Below are positions 35,380 to 43,095 of a stretch of 64,000 nucleotides of DNA, piece after piece. A program made the position numbers and the translations under genes. The notes under the pieces were generated by a model. That model was not told the origin of the DNA, did not search any database, and was given only the letters and a program-made list of their open reading frames with translations. The stretch spans positions 868,001-932,000 of the forward strand of contig NZ_CP053660.1 of assembly GCF_013177455.1 (NCBI RefSeq), written 5' to 3'. Position 1 is the first letter of the stretch; every line of letters begins with the position of its first letter. Source of the DNA: Nocardioides marmotae (GTDB lineage Bacteria > Actinomycetota > Actinomycetes > Propionibacteriales > Nocardioidaceae).

Positions 35380-36270
35380 ATGCGACCCGTCCTGCGTCTC
35401 TCCCTGCCCGCCCTGCTGCTGGTCCTGGCCGGGTGCGGGGAGGACCCCGGCACCACCGCAGGGTCGGCGCCCTCGAGCCCGGCGGATCCGGCCCCGACCA
35501 CCCGTCCGACCGCGGTCCCGGCGCTCGCCGGTGAGGTGACCACGCGGTACCCGGTGACGGTCCTCGACGACGGGGACGGCGCCGAGCTGTGCCTGGGTGG
35601 CGTCGCCACCTCCTTGCCGCCGCAGTGCGACGGACCCCCGCTGGTCGGGTGGGACTGGGCCGAGCACGCCGGGGCCTACGAGGAGCAGTCCGGCGTGCGC
35701 TGGGGCGCCTTCGCGGTGCGGGGGACCTTCGACGGGACGTCGTTCACGCCCTCGGAGGTCGTGCCGGGTGACGCCTGGGAGCCGCCGGCCGGCGCGGACC
35801 CCGCCGCCGAGGCGGACCGCGACTTCACGCCACCGTGCCCAGCGCCTCCGGGCGGGTGGGCGAACCAGGGCTCGCCGGGTGCCGCGGGCGGGAGGCCCGC
35901 GGTGTTCCGGGCGGCCCAGCGCCTGCCCCGCTACAACGAGGCCTGGGTCGACTCCTCGTCCTCGCCGGTGGTGGTCACCGTCCGGCTCGCCACCGACGAC
36001 CCGGCCGAGCTGGCCGACGCCGAGGCGACCCTGCGTGGGGTGTGGGATGGGCCGCTGTGCGTGGTCGGCGGCGCCCGCCACACCGAGCGCGAGCTGCGTG
36101 CGGTGCAGGACGCCGTCCTCGACCTGCCGGGCATGCTCTCCGCCGGCGCCTCGGAGGACCGGGTGCGCGTCGACGTGGTCGCCGACGACGGCACGATCCA
36201 GGCGTGGGTCGACCGGGCCCACGGCGCCGGCACCGTGGTCGTCTCCTCCGCGCTCGTGCCGGTCGACTGA
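35380..36270 (+). CDS. Hypothetical lipoprotein
   Basis: 296 residues. Signal 'LRLSLPALLLVLAGC' with lipobox LAGC (Cys near residue 19), a Thr/Pro/Ala linker of about 30 residues, and a globular domain with paired Cys ('AELCLGG', 'PQCDGP', 'PPCPAP', 'PLCVVGG') that probably form disulfides. No domain is recognised. It lies alone between hemQ and convergent msrB. Start ATG 35380 is the only one ahead of the signal. Confidence 0.72.
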   Translation: MRPVLRLSLPALLLVLAGCGEDPGTTAGSAPSSPADPAPTTRPTAVPALAGEVTTRYPVTVLDDGDGAELCLGGVATSLPPQCDGPPLVGWDWAEHAGAYEEQSGVRWGAFAVRGTFDGTSFTPSEVVPGDAWEPPAGADPAAEADRDFTPPCPAPPGGWANQGSPGAAGGRPAVFRAAQRLPRYNEAWVDSSSSPVVVTVRLATDDPAELADAEATLRGVWDGPLCVVGGARHTERELRAVQDAVLDLPGMLSAGASEDRVRVDVVADDGTIQAWVDRAHGAGTVVVSSALVPVD

Positions 36271-36300
36271 GCGGGGACCTGATCGGTCCGCGACGGCGGA

Positions 36301-36375
36301 CATCTCAGGGGACCCCTGCACATATCGGGGCAGATCTCCCCTGAGATGTGCGGGAGTCCCCGGGTAACCGGGGAC
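36301..36375. terminator. Composite palindromic element (copy B) between convergent genes
   Basis: CATCTCAGGGGA (36301-36312) pairs with TCCCCTGAGATG (36337-36348). The overlapping ACCCCTGCAC and GTGCGGGAGT words and the 20-bp near-palindrome GTCCCCGGGTAACCGGGGAC (36356-36375) repeat copy A at 27115-27178, but the core around AGATCT is in the opposite orientation. Probably a bidirectional terminator or mobile palindrome. Confidence 0.7.
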
Positions 36376-36399
36376 TCCTGCAGCGCCGGCGGCGCCGGA

Positions 36400-36816
36400 T
36401 CAGCCCTGGGTCGAGGGCTGGGTGACCGGCTCGAGGGTCAGGCTGATCGAGTTGATGCAGTAGCGGTCGCCGGTGGGGGTGCCGTACCCGTCGGGGAAGA
36501 CGTGCCCGAGGTGCGAGCCGCAGCCGGCGCAGCGGACCTCGACCCGCTTCATGCCGTGGGAGGTGTCCTCGATGTACTCGATCGTGTCCGAGATCGGCTG
36601 GTAGAACGACGGCCAGCCGCACCCGGAGTGGAACTTGGTGTCGGAGGTGAACAGCTCGGCCTGGCAGGCGCGGCAGCGGTAGACCCCGGTCGTCTCGGTG
36701 TCGGTGTACTCACCGGTGAACGCCCGCTCGGTGCCCGCCTGGCGGAGCACGGCGTACTCCTCCGGGGACAGCTCCTCGCGCCACTCGGCGTCGGTCTTCT
36801 CCACCTGGTAACCCAT
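36400..36816 (-). CDS. msrB: Peptide-methionine (R)-S-oxide reductase
   Basis: 138 residues. Two zinc-binding pairs (CRAC and CAGC), '[13 protein letters not shown]' and the catalytic Cys in '[11 protein letters not shown]' are all present, so it is the thioredoxin-dependent MsrB that repairs methionine-R-sulfoxide. A TACGCT element ends 7 bases before the ATG (leaderless). It is divergent from the desaturase operon. Confidence 0.95.
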   Translation of the reverse strand: MGYQVEKTDAEWREELSPEEYAVLRQAGTERAFTGEYTDTETTGVYRCRACQAELFTSDTKFHSGCGWPSFYQPISDTIEYIEDTSHGMKRVEVRCAGCGSHLGHVFPDGYGTPTGDRYCINSISLTLEPVTQPSTQG

Positions 36817-36823
36817 GCCGCCC

Positions 36824-36829
36824 AGCGTA
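36824..36829 (-). promoter_or_regulatory. Leaderless -10 element for msrB
   Basis: TACGCT on the minus strand, 7 bases before the ATG at 36816. Confidence 0.5.
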
Positions 36830-36868
36830 CGGCGGGGCCCCAGCACGCGCCGCGGGGTGGACGCCCGG

Positions 36869-36898
36869 TTGACCGGTCCAGAACACATGTGTTCACTG
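36869..36898 (+). promoter_or_regulatory. Promoter and palindromic operator of the desaturase operon
   Basis: TTGACC (36869-36874) is a good -35; a TTCACT-like -10 lies 17 bases later. Between them is the perfect 14-bp palindrome GAACACATGTGTTC (36881-36894), placed to act as a repressor site. A TetR-type regulator is plausible. Confidence 0.55.
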
Positions 36899-36936
36899 AG
36901 GCGTGCGACTGATGTCACTGGGGTATGGGGGGCGAC

Positions 36937-38037
36937 ATGGCAGGCACGATTCCGTGGGAGCGGGTCCGCAGGGCGGGCCACACCTTGACCACGCCGCTGG
37001 ACCCGGACGACTACCTGCGGTTCCTCAACCCCCTGTGGACGTCGCGCGAGCTGCGCGGCCGGGTCGAGGAGGTCGTGCCGGAGACCGATGACGCGGCCAC
37101 GCTCGTCATCCGGCCCGGGTGGGGCTGGCGCTACCGCCACCGCCCCGGCCAGTACGTCGGCATCGGGATCCAGGTCGACGGCAAGTTCCAGTGGCGCTCG
37201 TACTCGGTGTCCTCCGCGCCCCGGCGCAAGGGCCGCACCATCGCGATCACCGTCCGGGCGATGCCCGAGGGGAAGCTCTCCTCCCACCTGGTCAACGGCC
37301 TCGAGCCCGGCACGATCCTGCGGCTCGCGCTCCCCGACGGCGACTTCACCCTGCCGGACCCGCCGCCGCCGCGGATGCTGTTCCTCGTCGCGGGCAGCGG
37401 CGTCACGCCGGTGATGTCGATGCTGCGGACCCTCGACCGCCGCGGCACCCTCGACGGCGCGGACGCACCCGACGTGGTCATGCACTACTCCTCGCCGACG
37501 CCGGAGCGGATGATCTTCCGCGAGGAGCTCGAGGCCCTGGCCGCGAAGCACGAGCGGCTCACCCTGCACCAGCTGCACACCGACACCGACGGCATGCTCG
37601 AGCTCGACCACCCCGAGCGGGGCCTCGACGGGATCTGCCCGGACTGGCGTGAGCGCGAGACCTGGGCGTGCGGGCCCGGCCCGATGCTCGACGCGATCAC
37701 CGAGCACTTCGAGCAGGCCGGCCTCGAGGAGCAGCTGCACCTCGAGCGATTCTCGCTCAAGCTCGGCGGCGAGGGCGGTGAGGGCGGCACCATCACCTTC
37801 CGCAACTCCGGCAAGTCCGTCGACGTCGACGGCGCGACGACCGTGCTCGAGGCAGGCGAGCAGGCCGGCGTCGGCATGCCGTACGGCTGCCGGATGGGCA
37901 TCTGCCACACCTGCACCCTGACCCTCGTCGAGGGCACCGTGCGCGACCTGCGCAGCGGCGACGAGTTCGGCCAGCCCAACGAGCCGGTGCAGACCTGCGT
38001 CACCGCCGCCGTCGGCGACTGCACCCTCGACATCTGA
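36937..38037 (+). CDS. Ferredoxin reductase-type flavoprotein (desaturase electron donor)
   Basis: 366 residues. An FNR-like module comes first: FAD site '[10 protein letters not shown]' near residue 87 and NAD(P) site '[15 protein letters not shown]' near 149. A C-terminal 2Fe-2S plant-type ferredoxin domain follows with cysteines in '[12 protein letters not shown]' and 'QTCVTAAVG'. This matches Rv3230c, the NADPH-dependent partner of DesA3. It passes electrons to the desaturase encoded 57 bp downstream. ATG 36937 is preceded by GGGGGG; ATG 36925 is an alternative. Confidence 0.92.
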   Translation: MAGTIPWERVRRAGHTLTTPLDPDDYLRFLNPLWTSRELRGRVEEVVPETDDAATLVIRPGWGWRYRHRPGQYVGIGIQVDGKFQWRSYSVSSAPRRKGRTIAITVRAMPEGKLSSHLVNGLEPGTILRLALPDGDFTLPDPPPPRMLFLVAGSGVTPVMSMLRTLDRRGTLDGADAPDVVMHYSSPTPERMIFREELEALAAKHERLTLHQLHTDTDGMLELDHPERGLDGICPDWRERETWACGPGPMLDAITEHFEQAGLEEQLHLERFSLKLGGEGGEGGTITFRNSGKSVDVDGATTVLEAGEQAGVGMPYGCRMGICHTCTLTLVEGTVRDLRSGDEFGQPNEPVQTCVTAAVGDCTLDI

Positions 38038-38094
38038 CCCAGGCACCACCATCAGCCAGCAGGCACGACCCACCACGACTGCACGGGAGACCCG

Positions 38095-39348
38095 ATGGCC
38101 ATCGCGGACGTCAAGGAGTACACCCACCTCACCGAGGAGGAGGTGGAGCAGATCGGCCGCGAGCTCGACGCGATCCGGCAGGAGGTCGAGGAGTCCCGCG
38201 GCGCCGCCGACGCGGCGTACATCAACCGGCTGATCAAGATCCAGCGCGGCCTCGCGACGGCCGGCCGGGTCTCCATGCTCGCCGGCACCTGGGGCGGGCG
38301 CTGGGCGCCCCGCGCGAAGAAGCCCGCGCTCGTCGCGGGCGCGACGTTCCTCGGCCTGGCCAAGATCCTCGAGAACATGGAAATCGGCCACAACGTCATG
38401 CACGGCCAGTGGGACTGGATGAACGACCCGGAGATCCACTCCTCGAACTGGGAGTGGGACACCGCGCAGCCCGCCGAGCAGTGGAAGCACTCCCACAACT
38501 ACATCCACCACCAGTTCACCAACGTGCTCGGCCACGACAACGACATCGGCTACGGCATCCTGCGGATGGCCCGCGAGCAGCGCTGGCACCCCTACTACCT
38601 GGGCCAGCCGGTCTACAACGCGCTGCTCGCCACGCTCTTCCAGTGGGGCGTCGCCCTCCACGACCTCGACCTCGAGCGGATCCGCAAGGGCGAGAAGGAC
38701 CCGCAGGAGATGAAGCGGCAGCTCAAGCAGATCTTCCGCAAGGGCCGCAACCAGGTGCTCAAGGACTACGTCGTCTACCCGGCGCTGTCCGGGCCGCGCT
38801 GGAAGGAGGTCGCGGTCGCCAACGCCTCGGCCAACCTCGCGCGCAACCTGTGGTCCTACGTGATCATCTTCTGCGGCCACTTCCCCGACGGGGCGATGCA
38901 CTTCACCGAGGAGGAGCTCGAGGACGAGACCCGCGCGGAGTGGTACCTGCGCCAGGTCCTCGGCGCCGCCAACTTCAAGGGTGGCCCGCTGCTGCACGTC
39001 ATGAGCGGCAACCTCGGCTTCCAGATCGAGCACCACCTCTTCCCGGACCTGCCCAGCAACCGGTACGCCGAGATCTCGGTCAAGGTCCGCGCGCTGTGCG
39101 AGAAGTACGACATCCCCTACACCACCGGCCCGCTCCACCGGCAGTACGGGCAGGCGCTGCGGACGATCATCAAGCTCTCGGTCCCCAACAGCTGGACCAC
39201 CAGCAACGACCCCGCGCCGCCGGAGCGCTCCGACACCGCGAACGAGCCGTCCAAGGACCGCCGCCGGAAGTCCGACTCCGAGCGGCAGCCGCGCCGTGCC
39301 GAGCTGGGCGTCTACTCCCGGTCGCCTCGGGAGAGGAGCCACGACTGA
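38095..39348 (+). CDS. Acyl-CoA delta9 desaturase, DesA3-like
   Basis: 417 residues, membrane di-iron desaturase. Three histidine boxes: 'GHNVMHGQ' (about residue 98), 'HSHNYIHH' (about 131) and 'QIEHHLFP' (about 309). Hydrophobic segments lie between. It would convert stearoyl-CoA to oleoyl-CoA with electrons from the upstream reductase. The C-terminal 60 residues are polar, basic and disordered. Its stop overlaps the next start (TGATG). Confidence 0.92.
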   Translation: MAIADVKEYTHLTEEEVEQIGRELDAIRQEVEESRGAADAAYINRLIKIQRGLATAGRVSMLAGTWGGRWAPRAKKPALVAGATFLGLAKILENMEIGHNVMHGQWDWMNDPEIHSSNWEWDTAQPAEQWKHSHNYIHHQFTNVLGHDNDIGYGILRMAREQRWHPYYLGQPVYNALLATLFQWGVALHDLDLERIRKGEKDPQEMKRQLKQIFRKGRNQVLKDYVVYPALSGPRWKEVAVANASANLARNLWSYVIIFCGHFPDGAMHFTEEELEDETRAEWYLRQVLGAANFKGGPLLHVMSGNLGFQIEHHLFPDLPSNRYAEISVKVRALCEKYDIPYTTGPLHRQYGQALRTIIKLSVPNSWTTSNDPAPPERSDTANEPSKDRRRKSDSERQPRRAELGVYSRSPRERSHD

Positions 39349-39818
39349 TGGATCCCGCCCCACGCGCGTTCGGCGAGCTCCCGCGGGACCCCGACCTGGG
39401 GGTGCCGGTGCCGTTCGCGGCCGGCACCGACGTCGGGTACGGCGACCGGCCGGCCGGCAGCAACCTCTCGGCCCGCGGCCTGGACAAGCGCCGGGTGACC
39501 CAGTGTGCACTGAGCCGGGTCTGCGGTGTCTGCGGCGCCACGCTCGGGCGGCCGCTGGCCTTCCTCGGCACGCGCACCGAGGTCGACCGGCTCGCCTTCC
39601 ACCTGCCCCCGGCGCACCTGTCCTGCGCGGAGGCCCTGCTGGCGGCGTACGCGTCGGTCGGCGAGCCGCTGCTCGGCCTCGACGCGCCGCCGGGGGCGTG
39701 GGTGCTGGCGACGACCGCGAGCTTCGAGTTCGTCCGGCCCGGCCGCGAGGACCTCGACAAGCGGCCGACGTTCCAGCCCAGCTCCGCGCTGACCGAGGTC
39801 ACGCCGGCGGGGGGCTGA
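39348..39818 (+). CDS. Hypothetical protein with CxxC motif
   Basis: 156 residues, no membrane segment. A short zinc-ribbon-like '[19 protein letters not shown]' near residues 56-74 is followed by '[17 protein letters not shown]', giving three or four Cys plus a His that could bind metal. The N-terminus is Pro-rich. I do not recognise the family. It is translationally coupled to the desaturase gene (TGATG) with AGGAG nearby, suggesting a role tied to it, such as an accessory or electron-transfer factor. Confidence 0.65.
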   Translation: MDPAPRAFGELPRDPDLGVPVPFAAGTDVGYGDRPAGSNLSARGLDKRRVTQCALSRVCGVCGATLGRPLAFLGTRTEVDRLAFHLPPAHLSCAEALLAAYASVGEPLLGLDAPPGAWVLATTASFEFVRPGREDLDKRPTFQPSSALTEVTPAGG

Positions 39819-39824
39819 CCCCGC

Positions 39825-39830
39825 TAGCGT
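39825..39830 (+). promoter_or_regulatory. Leaderless -10 element for the LigD-Pol gene
   Basis: TAGCGT, 6 bases before the ATG at 39837. Confidence 0.5.
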
Positions 39831-39836
39831 GTCGGC

Positions 39837-40931
39837 ATGGCGAAGGCAGCGGCTGCGACGGTCGTGGCGGGAGACCGCGAGGTCCGCGTGACCAGCCCGG
39901 ACCGGGTGATCTACCCGGCGACGGACTCCACGCCCGAGGTCACCAAGCTGATGGTGGCGCAGTACGTCGCCTCGGTCGGCGAGGGGCTGATGCGCGCGCT
40001 GTGCGACCGCCCCACCGCGCTCGAGCGGTGGCCCGCCGGCGTCCACCCCGGCATCACGCTGGCCACCGGCCGGCCGGGGGAGAAGGCCGACGCGTTCTAC
40101 CAGAAGCGGGTCCCGAAGGGCGCTCCGGACTACCTGGAGAGCGTCGGGATCACCTTCCCCTCGGGGCGCACCGCCGAGGAGATCTGCCCGACCGAGATCG
40201 CCGTGCCGGTGTGGTGCGCGCAGATGGGCACGCTCACCTTCCACCCCTGGCCGGTGCGCCGCACCGACGACCCGGCCAGCCTCGACCACCCCGACGAGCT
40301 GCGGATCGACCTCGACCCGCAGCCCGGCACGACCTTCGCCGACGCGGTGCGGGTGGCCGGCCTCGCGCGCGAGCTGCTCGAGGAGCTCGGCCTGCGCGGC
40401 TACCCGAAGACCTCGGGCAACCGCGGGGTGCACGTCTACGTCCGCATCGAGCCGCGGTGGGAGTTCACCGACCTGCGGCACGCCGCCATCGGCTTCGGCC
40501 GGGAGCTGGCCCGGCGCGACGACGGGGTCACCGTCGAGTGGTGGAAGGAGGAGCGCGGCGAGCGGATCTTCGTCGACTACAACCAGAACAACCGCGACCG
40601 CACCATCGCCTCGGCGTACTCCCTGCGGCCGCAGCCGGGCGCCCCGGTCTCCACCCCGGTCACCTGGGCGGAGCTGGCCGAGCTCACCGACCCCCACGCG
40701 TTCAACCTCTTCACCGTCCCCGACCGGCTCGCCGACGGCGATCCGTGGGCCGACATCGACGAGGAGGCCTTCTCCCTCGAGCCGCTGCTGCGGCTGTGGG
40801 AGGAGCTGCCCGGGGGAGAGCTCAACTTCCCGCCGGACTACCCCAAGATGCCCGGCGAGCCGCCGCGGGTGCAGCCCAGCAAGAAGGTCGCCGCGCACTG
40901 GGATGCCGAGGGCAACCGGGTCGAGGACTAG
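39837..40931 (+). CDS. LigD polymerase domain protein (PolDom/LigPol)
   Basis: 364 residues, an archaeo-eukaryotic primase-type polymerase. The catalytic acids are in 'RIDLDPQPG' (near residue 158), with 'KTSGNRGVHVYV' and 'FVDYNQNNRDRTIASAYSLRP' as the other hallmark motifs. It adds ribonucleotides or deoxynucleotides at breaks in NHEJ or gap repair. Here it stands alone, without fused ligase or phosphoesterase domains; a LigC-type ligase lies about 6.3 kb downstream on the other strand, but no ku gene is in the window. Confidence 0.9.
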   Translation: MAKAAAATVVAGDREVRVTSPDRVIYPATDSTPEVTKLMVAQYVASVGEGLMRALCDRPTALERWPAGVHPGITLATGRPGEKADAFYQKRVPKGAPDYLESVGITFPSGRTAEEICPTEIAVPVWCAQMGTLTFHPWPVRRTDDPASLDHPDELRIDLDPQPGTTFADAVRVAGLARELLEELGLRGYPKTSGNRGVHVYVRIEPRWEFTDLRHAAIGFGRELARRDDGVTVEWWKEERGERIFVDYNQNNRDRTIASAYSLRPQPGAPVSTPVTWAELAELTDPHAFNLFTVPDRLADGDPWADIDEEAFSLEPLLRLWEELPGGELNFPPDYPKMPGEPPRVQPSKKVAAHWDAEGNRVED

Positions 40932-40934
40932 CGT
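40929..40934 (+). promoter_or_regulatory. Leaderless -10 element overlapping the LigD-Pol stop
   Basis: TAGCGT includes the TAG stop and ends 6 bases before the ATG at 40941. Confidence 0.5.
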
Positions 40935-40940
40935 CGCGCC

Positions 40941-41414
40941 ATGACCTTCGAGGTGGCGGACGAACGGGTGGTCCTGGAGTCGATGCTCGACCGGCAGCGC
41001 GACGAGGTCGCCGCGCTGCTCGACGACCTCAGCGAGGACGAGGCCCGGGAGCGGCTGGTCCCGTCCCTGACGACCGTGCTCGGGCTGGTCGCCCACGCGA
41101 CGTTCGTCGAGCGGGTGTGGTTCCACCACCGGGTGGCCGGGGTGCCCCGCGCCGCGCTCGGCCTGCCGGACACCGTCGAGGAGAGCTTCGTGCTCGCCGA
41201 GGGCGACACGATCGCCTCGGTCCGCGACGCCTACCTCGCGGCCTGCGAGCGGTCCCGCGAGATCGCCGCCGAGCACGACCTCGACGAGACCTTCCCCTGG
41301 CACCACGGTCCGGTCAGCCTGCGCTACGTGCACGCCCACCTGGTCGCCGAGCTGGCCCGGCACGCCGGCCACGGCGACATCCTGGTCGAGCAGCTCCGCG
41401 CGCGCCGCGACTGA
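40941..41414 (+). CDS. DinB family protein (DUF664-type)
   Basis: 157 residues, four-helix bundle. Histidines in 'LGLVAHATFVERVWFHH' and 'HLVAELARHAGHGDILVEQL' are positioned as the metal ligands of DinB/DUF664 proteins; many actinobacterial members are mycothiol-dependent transferases. The exact reaction is unknown. It follows LigD-Pol by 9 bp with its own leaderless -10. Confidence 0.85.
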   Translation: MTFEVADERVVLESMLDRQRDEVAALLDDLSEDEARERLVPSLTTVLGLVAHATFVERVWFHHRVAGVPRAALGLPDTVEESFVLAEGDTIASVRDAYLAACERSREIAAEHDLDETFPWHHGPVSLRYVHAHLVAELARHAGHGDILVEQLRARRD

Positions 41415-41511
41415 GCGCGGTCTGCGGACGTACCGAACCCGGCCGGACGCCGGCGACACGCCGGTGGGGGAGCGCCCGCGCCGACTTCGGTACGTCCGGC
41501 GGTCGCGGCGG

Positions 41512-41862
41512 TCAGCCGGTCGGGCCCTCGACGAGGCTGAGGGCGTAGGTCGTCCCGGGGGGCACCGCTCGGGCGACTTCGCGCCAGCCCTGGTCGGCCA
41601 GGCGGCGGACGTAGGAGCGCACGTCGGGCTGGCGCGAGCCGAGGAGCAGCAGACGGCGGCGGTCGGCGCGGGCGGCCTCCTCGACGGGCACGACCAGATC
41701 GAGGTCGTGGACGACCATCGTCGCGGTCGCGTCCTCGAACCGCACGCGGAGCACGGCGCGGACGCCGTCGGGGCGCTCGGCCCACAGCGCGGCCCGACCC
41801 TCGTGCTGGACGGATCCGGCGGCCGGTGCCACGGGGAGGAGGTCGGCGCCCATTGCTCTCAC
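41512..41862 (-). CDS. Hypothetical protein
   Basis: 116 residues, alpha/beta character, no membrane segment or recognised domain; Arg-rich in 'RADRRRLLLLGSRQPDVRS' and ending 'GTTYALSLVEGPTG'. A TAGGCT element ends 8 bases before the GTG at 41862, and the frame has the usual third-position bias, so a real gene is likely. ATG 41853 is an alternative start. It sits alone between DinB (convergent) and the sulfotransferase (divergent). Confidence 0.6.
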   Translation of the reverse strand: MRAMGADLLPVAPAAGSVQHEGRAALWAERPDGVRAVLRVRFEDATATMVVHDLDLVVPVEEAARADRRRLLLLGSRQPDVRSYVRRLADQGWREVARAVPPGTTYALSLVEGPTG

Positions 41863-41870
41863 GGTCGCGC

Positions 41871-41876
41871 AGCCTA
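41871..41876 (-). promoter_or_regulatory. Leaderless -10 element for the hypothetical gene
   Basis: TAGGCT on the minus strand, 8 bases before the GTG at 41862. Confidence 0.45.
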
Positions 41877-41899
41877 GCCATCCCTCCCGCGCACCCGCG

Positions 41900-42049
41900 C
41901 CGAACCGGCACTTCTGACCCCGCGAATCAGCACTTGTCGCGGTCCGAGTCGGCAGTTGTGGCGGCGACCTCGTGGTCGAGCGCCAGAAGTGCCGACTCGG
42001 CGGGTCAGAAGTGCCGACTCGGCGGGTCAGAAGTGCCGACTCGGCGGTG
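41900..42049. repeat. AAGTGCCG repeat cluster
   Basis: Three 22-bp direct repeats (CAGAAGTGCCGACTCGGCGGGT at 41984, 42006 and, with a changed end, 42028) follow an inverted relative, GCCGAACCGGCACTT, at 41900-41914, which is the reverse complement of a word at 27262-27276. Each 22-bp unit contains the small palindrome GCCGACTCGGC. The repeats end just upstream of the sulfotransferase promoter. Confidence 0.85.
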
Positions 42050-42069
42050 GGGGTGGCGACCCGGTCGCG

Positions 42070-42075
42070 TAGCCT
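42070..42075 (+). promoter_or_regulatory. -10 element for the sulfotransferase gene
   Basis: TAGCCT, 8 bases before the GTG at 42084. Confidence 0.45.
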
Positions 42076-42083
42076 CGGCGCCC

Positions 42084-43079
42084 GTGAGGCTCGTCATCGT
42101 CACCGGCTCCGGCCGCAGCGGCACCAGCAGCGTCGCGGGCACCCTCAAGCGGCTCGGCCTGCACGTCCCGCAGCCCGAGGTGGAGGCCGACGAGTCCAAC
42201 CCGCGCGGCTACTACGAGCCGCTGTGGGTGACCGAGTTCCACAAGCGGCTGCTCAACCCGGTCCCGGTGCGCACCATCGACACCCGGCCGACCGCCGCCG
42301 AGGTCGCCGCGGCCGCGGTCACCCCCGAGGTCGAGGACGAGCTGCGCACCTGGCTGGCCGGGGTGGTCGCCCTCGGCGAGCCGCAGGTCGTGGTCAAGGA
42401 CCCGCGCGAGTTCTGGGTGCACGAGCTGTGGCTGCGGGTGGCCGGCGAGCTCGGCATCGAGGTCTCGACGCTGACCATGCTGCGGCACCCGACCGAGGTG
42501 GTCCGCTCGCGCGACACCGCCTACCTCACCGCCCAGTCCGACTCCTTCCGCCGCCAGCGCGAGACCGCCAACGTCGCGGCCTGGATCAACGCCGCGTTCC
42601 TGACCGAGCAGGCGACCCGGGGCCACCGCCGCGCGTTCGTGCCGTACGCCGACCTGGTCTCCGACTGGCGCACCGCGATGACCCGCGCGGGTGACCAGCT
42701 CGGCCTCACCTACGCCGGGCCGCTCGACGCCCCGCACCCGGTCGACGACTTCGTCGACGTCCGGCTCAACCGCTCGCAGGTGACCTGGGACGACATCACC
42801 GTCTCCCCGGCGCTGCGGTCGCTGGCCGACCGGACCTGGGCCGCGATGGGCACGCTGGTCGGCTCGCCGCACGACGAGAGCGCCATCGCGGAGCTCGCGG
42901 ACCTCCAGCGGGAGTACCTCGAGATGTACGACGCCGCCGCGGCGCTGGCCTCCGACGAGACCCAGGCGCAGGTCGCCGCGGTCCGCCGGCAGCTCAAGGA
43001 GCGGCTCGCGGTCAAGAACGAGCGGATCGAGAAGCTCCGCGCGGAGCTCAAGGCGCTCCGGGAGCCCCGGGAGGGCTGA
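42084..43079 (+). CDS. Sulfotransferase family protein
   Basis: 331 residues. The N-terminal P-loop-like 'VIVTGSGRSGTSSVAGTLKRLG' is the 5'-phosphosulfate loop, and 'TMLRHPTEVVRSRDTAY' is the 3'-phosphate motif, so it uses PAPS to sulfate an acceptor. The C-terminal 60 residues form a coiled coil (repeated Gln/Glu/Lys/Leu, 'VRRQLKERLAVKNERIEKLRAELK' region). The product, PAP, would be cleared by CysQ at 54547. It is convergent with the GT4-Stealth gene, 16 bp apart, and may decorate the same surface polymer; that link is inference. Confidence 0.82.
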   Translation: MRLVIVTGSGRSGTSSVAGTLKRLGLHVPQPEVEADESNPRGYYEPLWVTEFHKRLLNPVPVRTIDTRPTAAEVAAAAVTPEVEDELRTWLAGVVALGEPQVVVKDPREFWVHELWLRVAGELGIEVSTLTMLRHPTEVVRSRDTAYLTAQSDSFRRQRETANVAAWINAAFLTEQATRGHRRAFVPYADLVSDWRTAMTRAGDQLGLTYAGPLDAPHPVDDFVDVRLNRSQVTWDDITVSPALRSLADRTWAAMGTLVGSPHDESAIAELADLQREYLEMYDAAAALASDETQAQVAAVRRQLKERLAVKNERIEKLRAELKALREPREG

Positions 43080-43095
43080 GGGCGCTGGGCGCTCC

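Noticed and set aside
41984..42049. CRISPR array from the 22-bp units
   Set aside because: No spacers between units.
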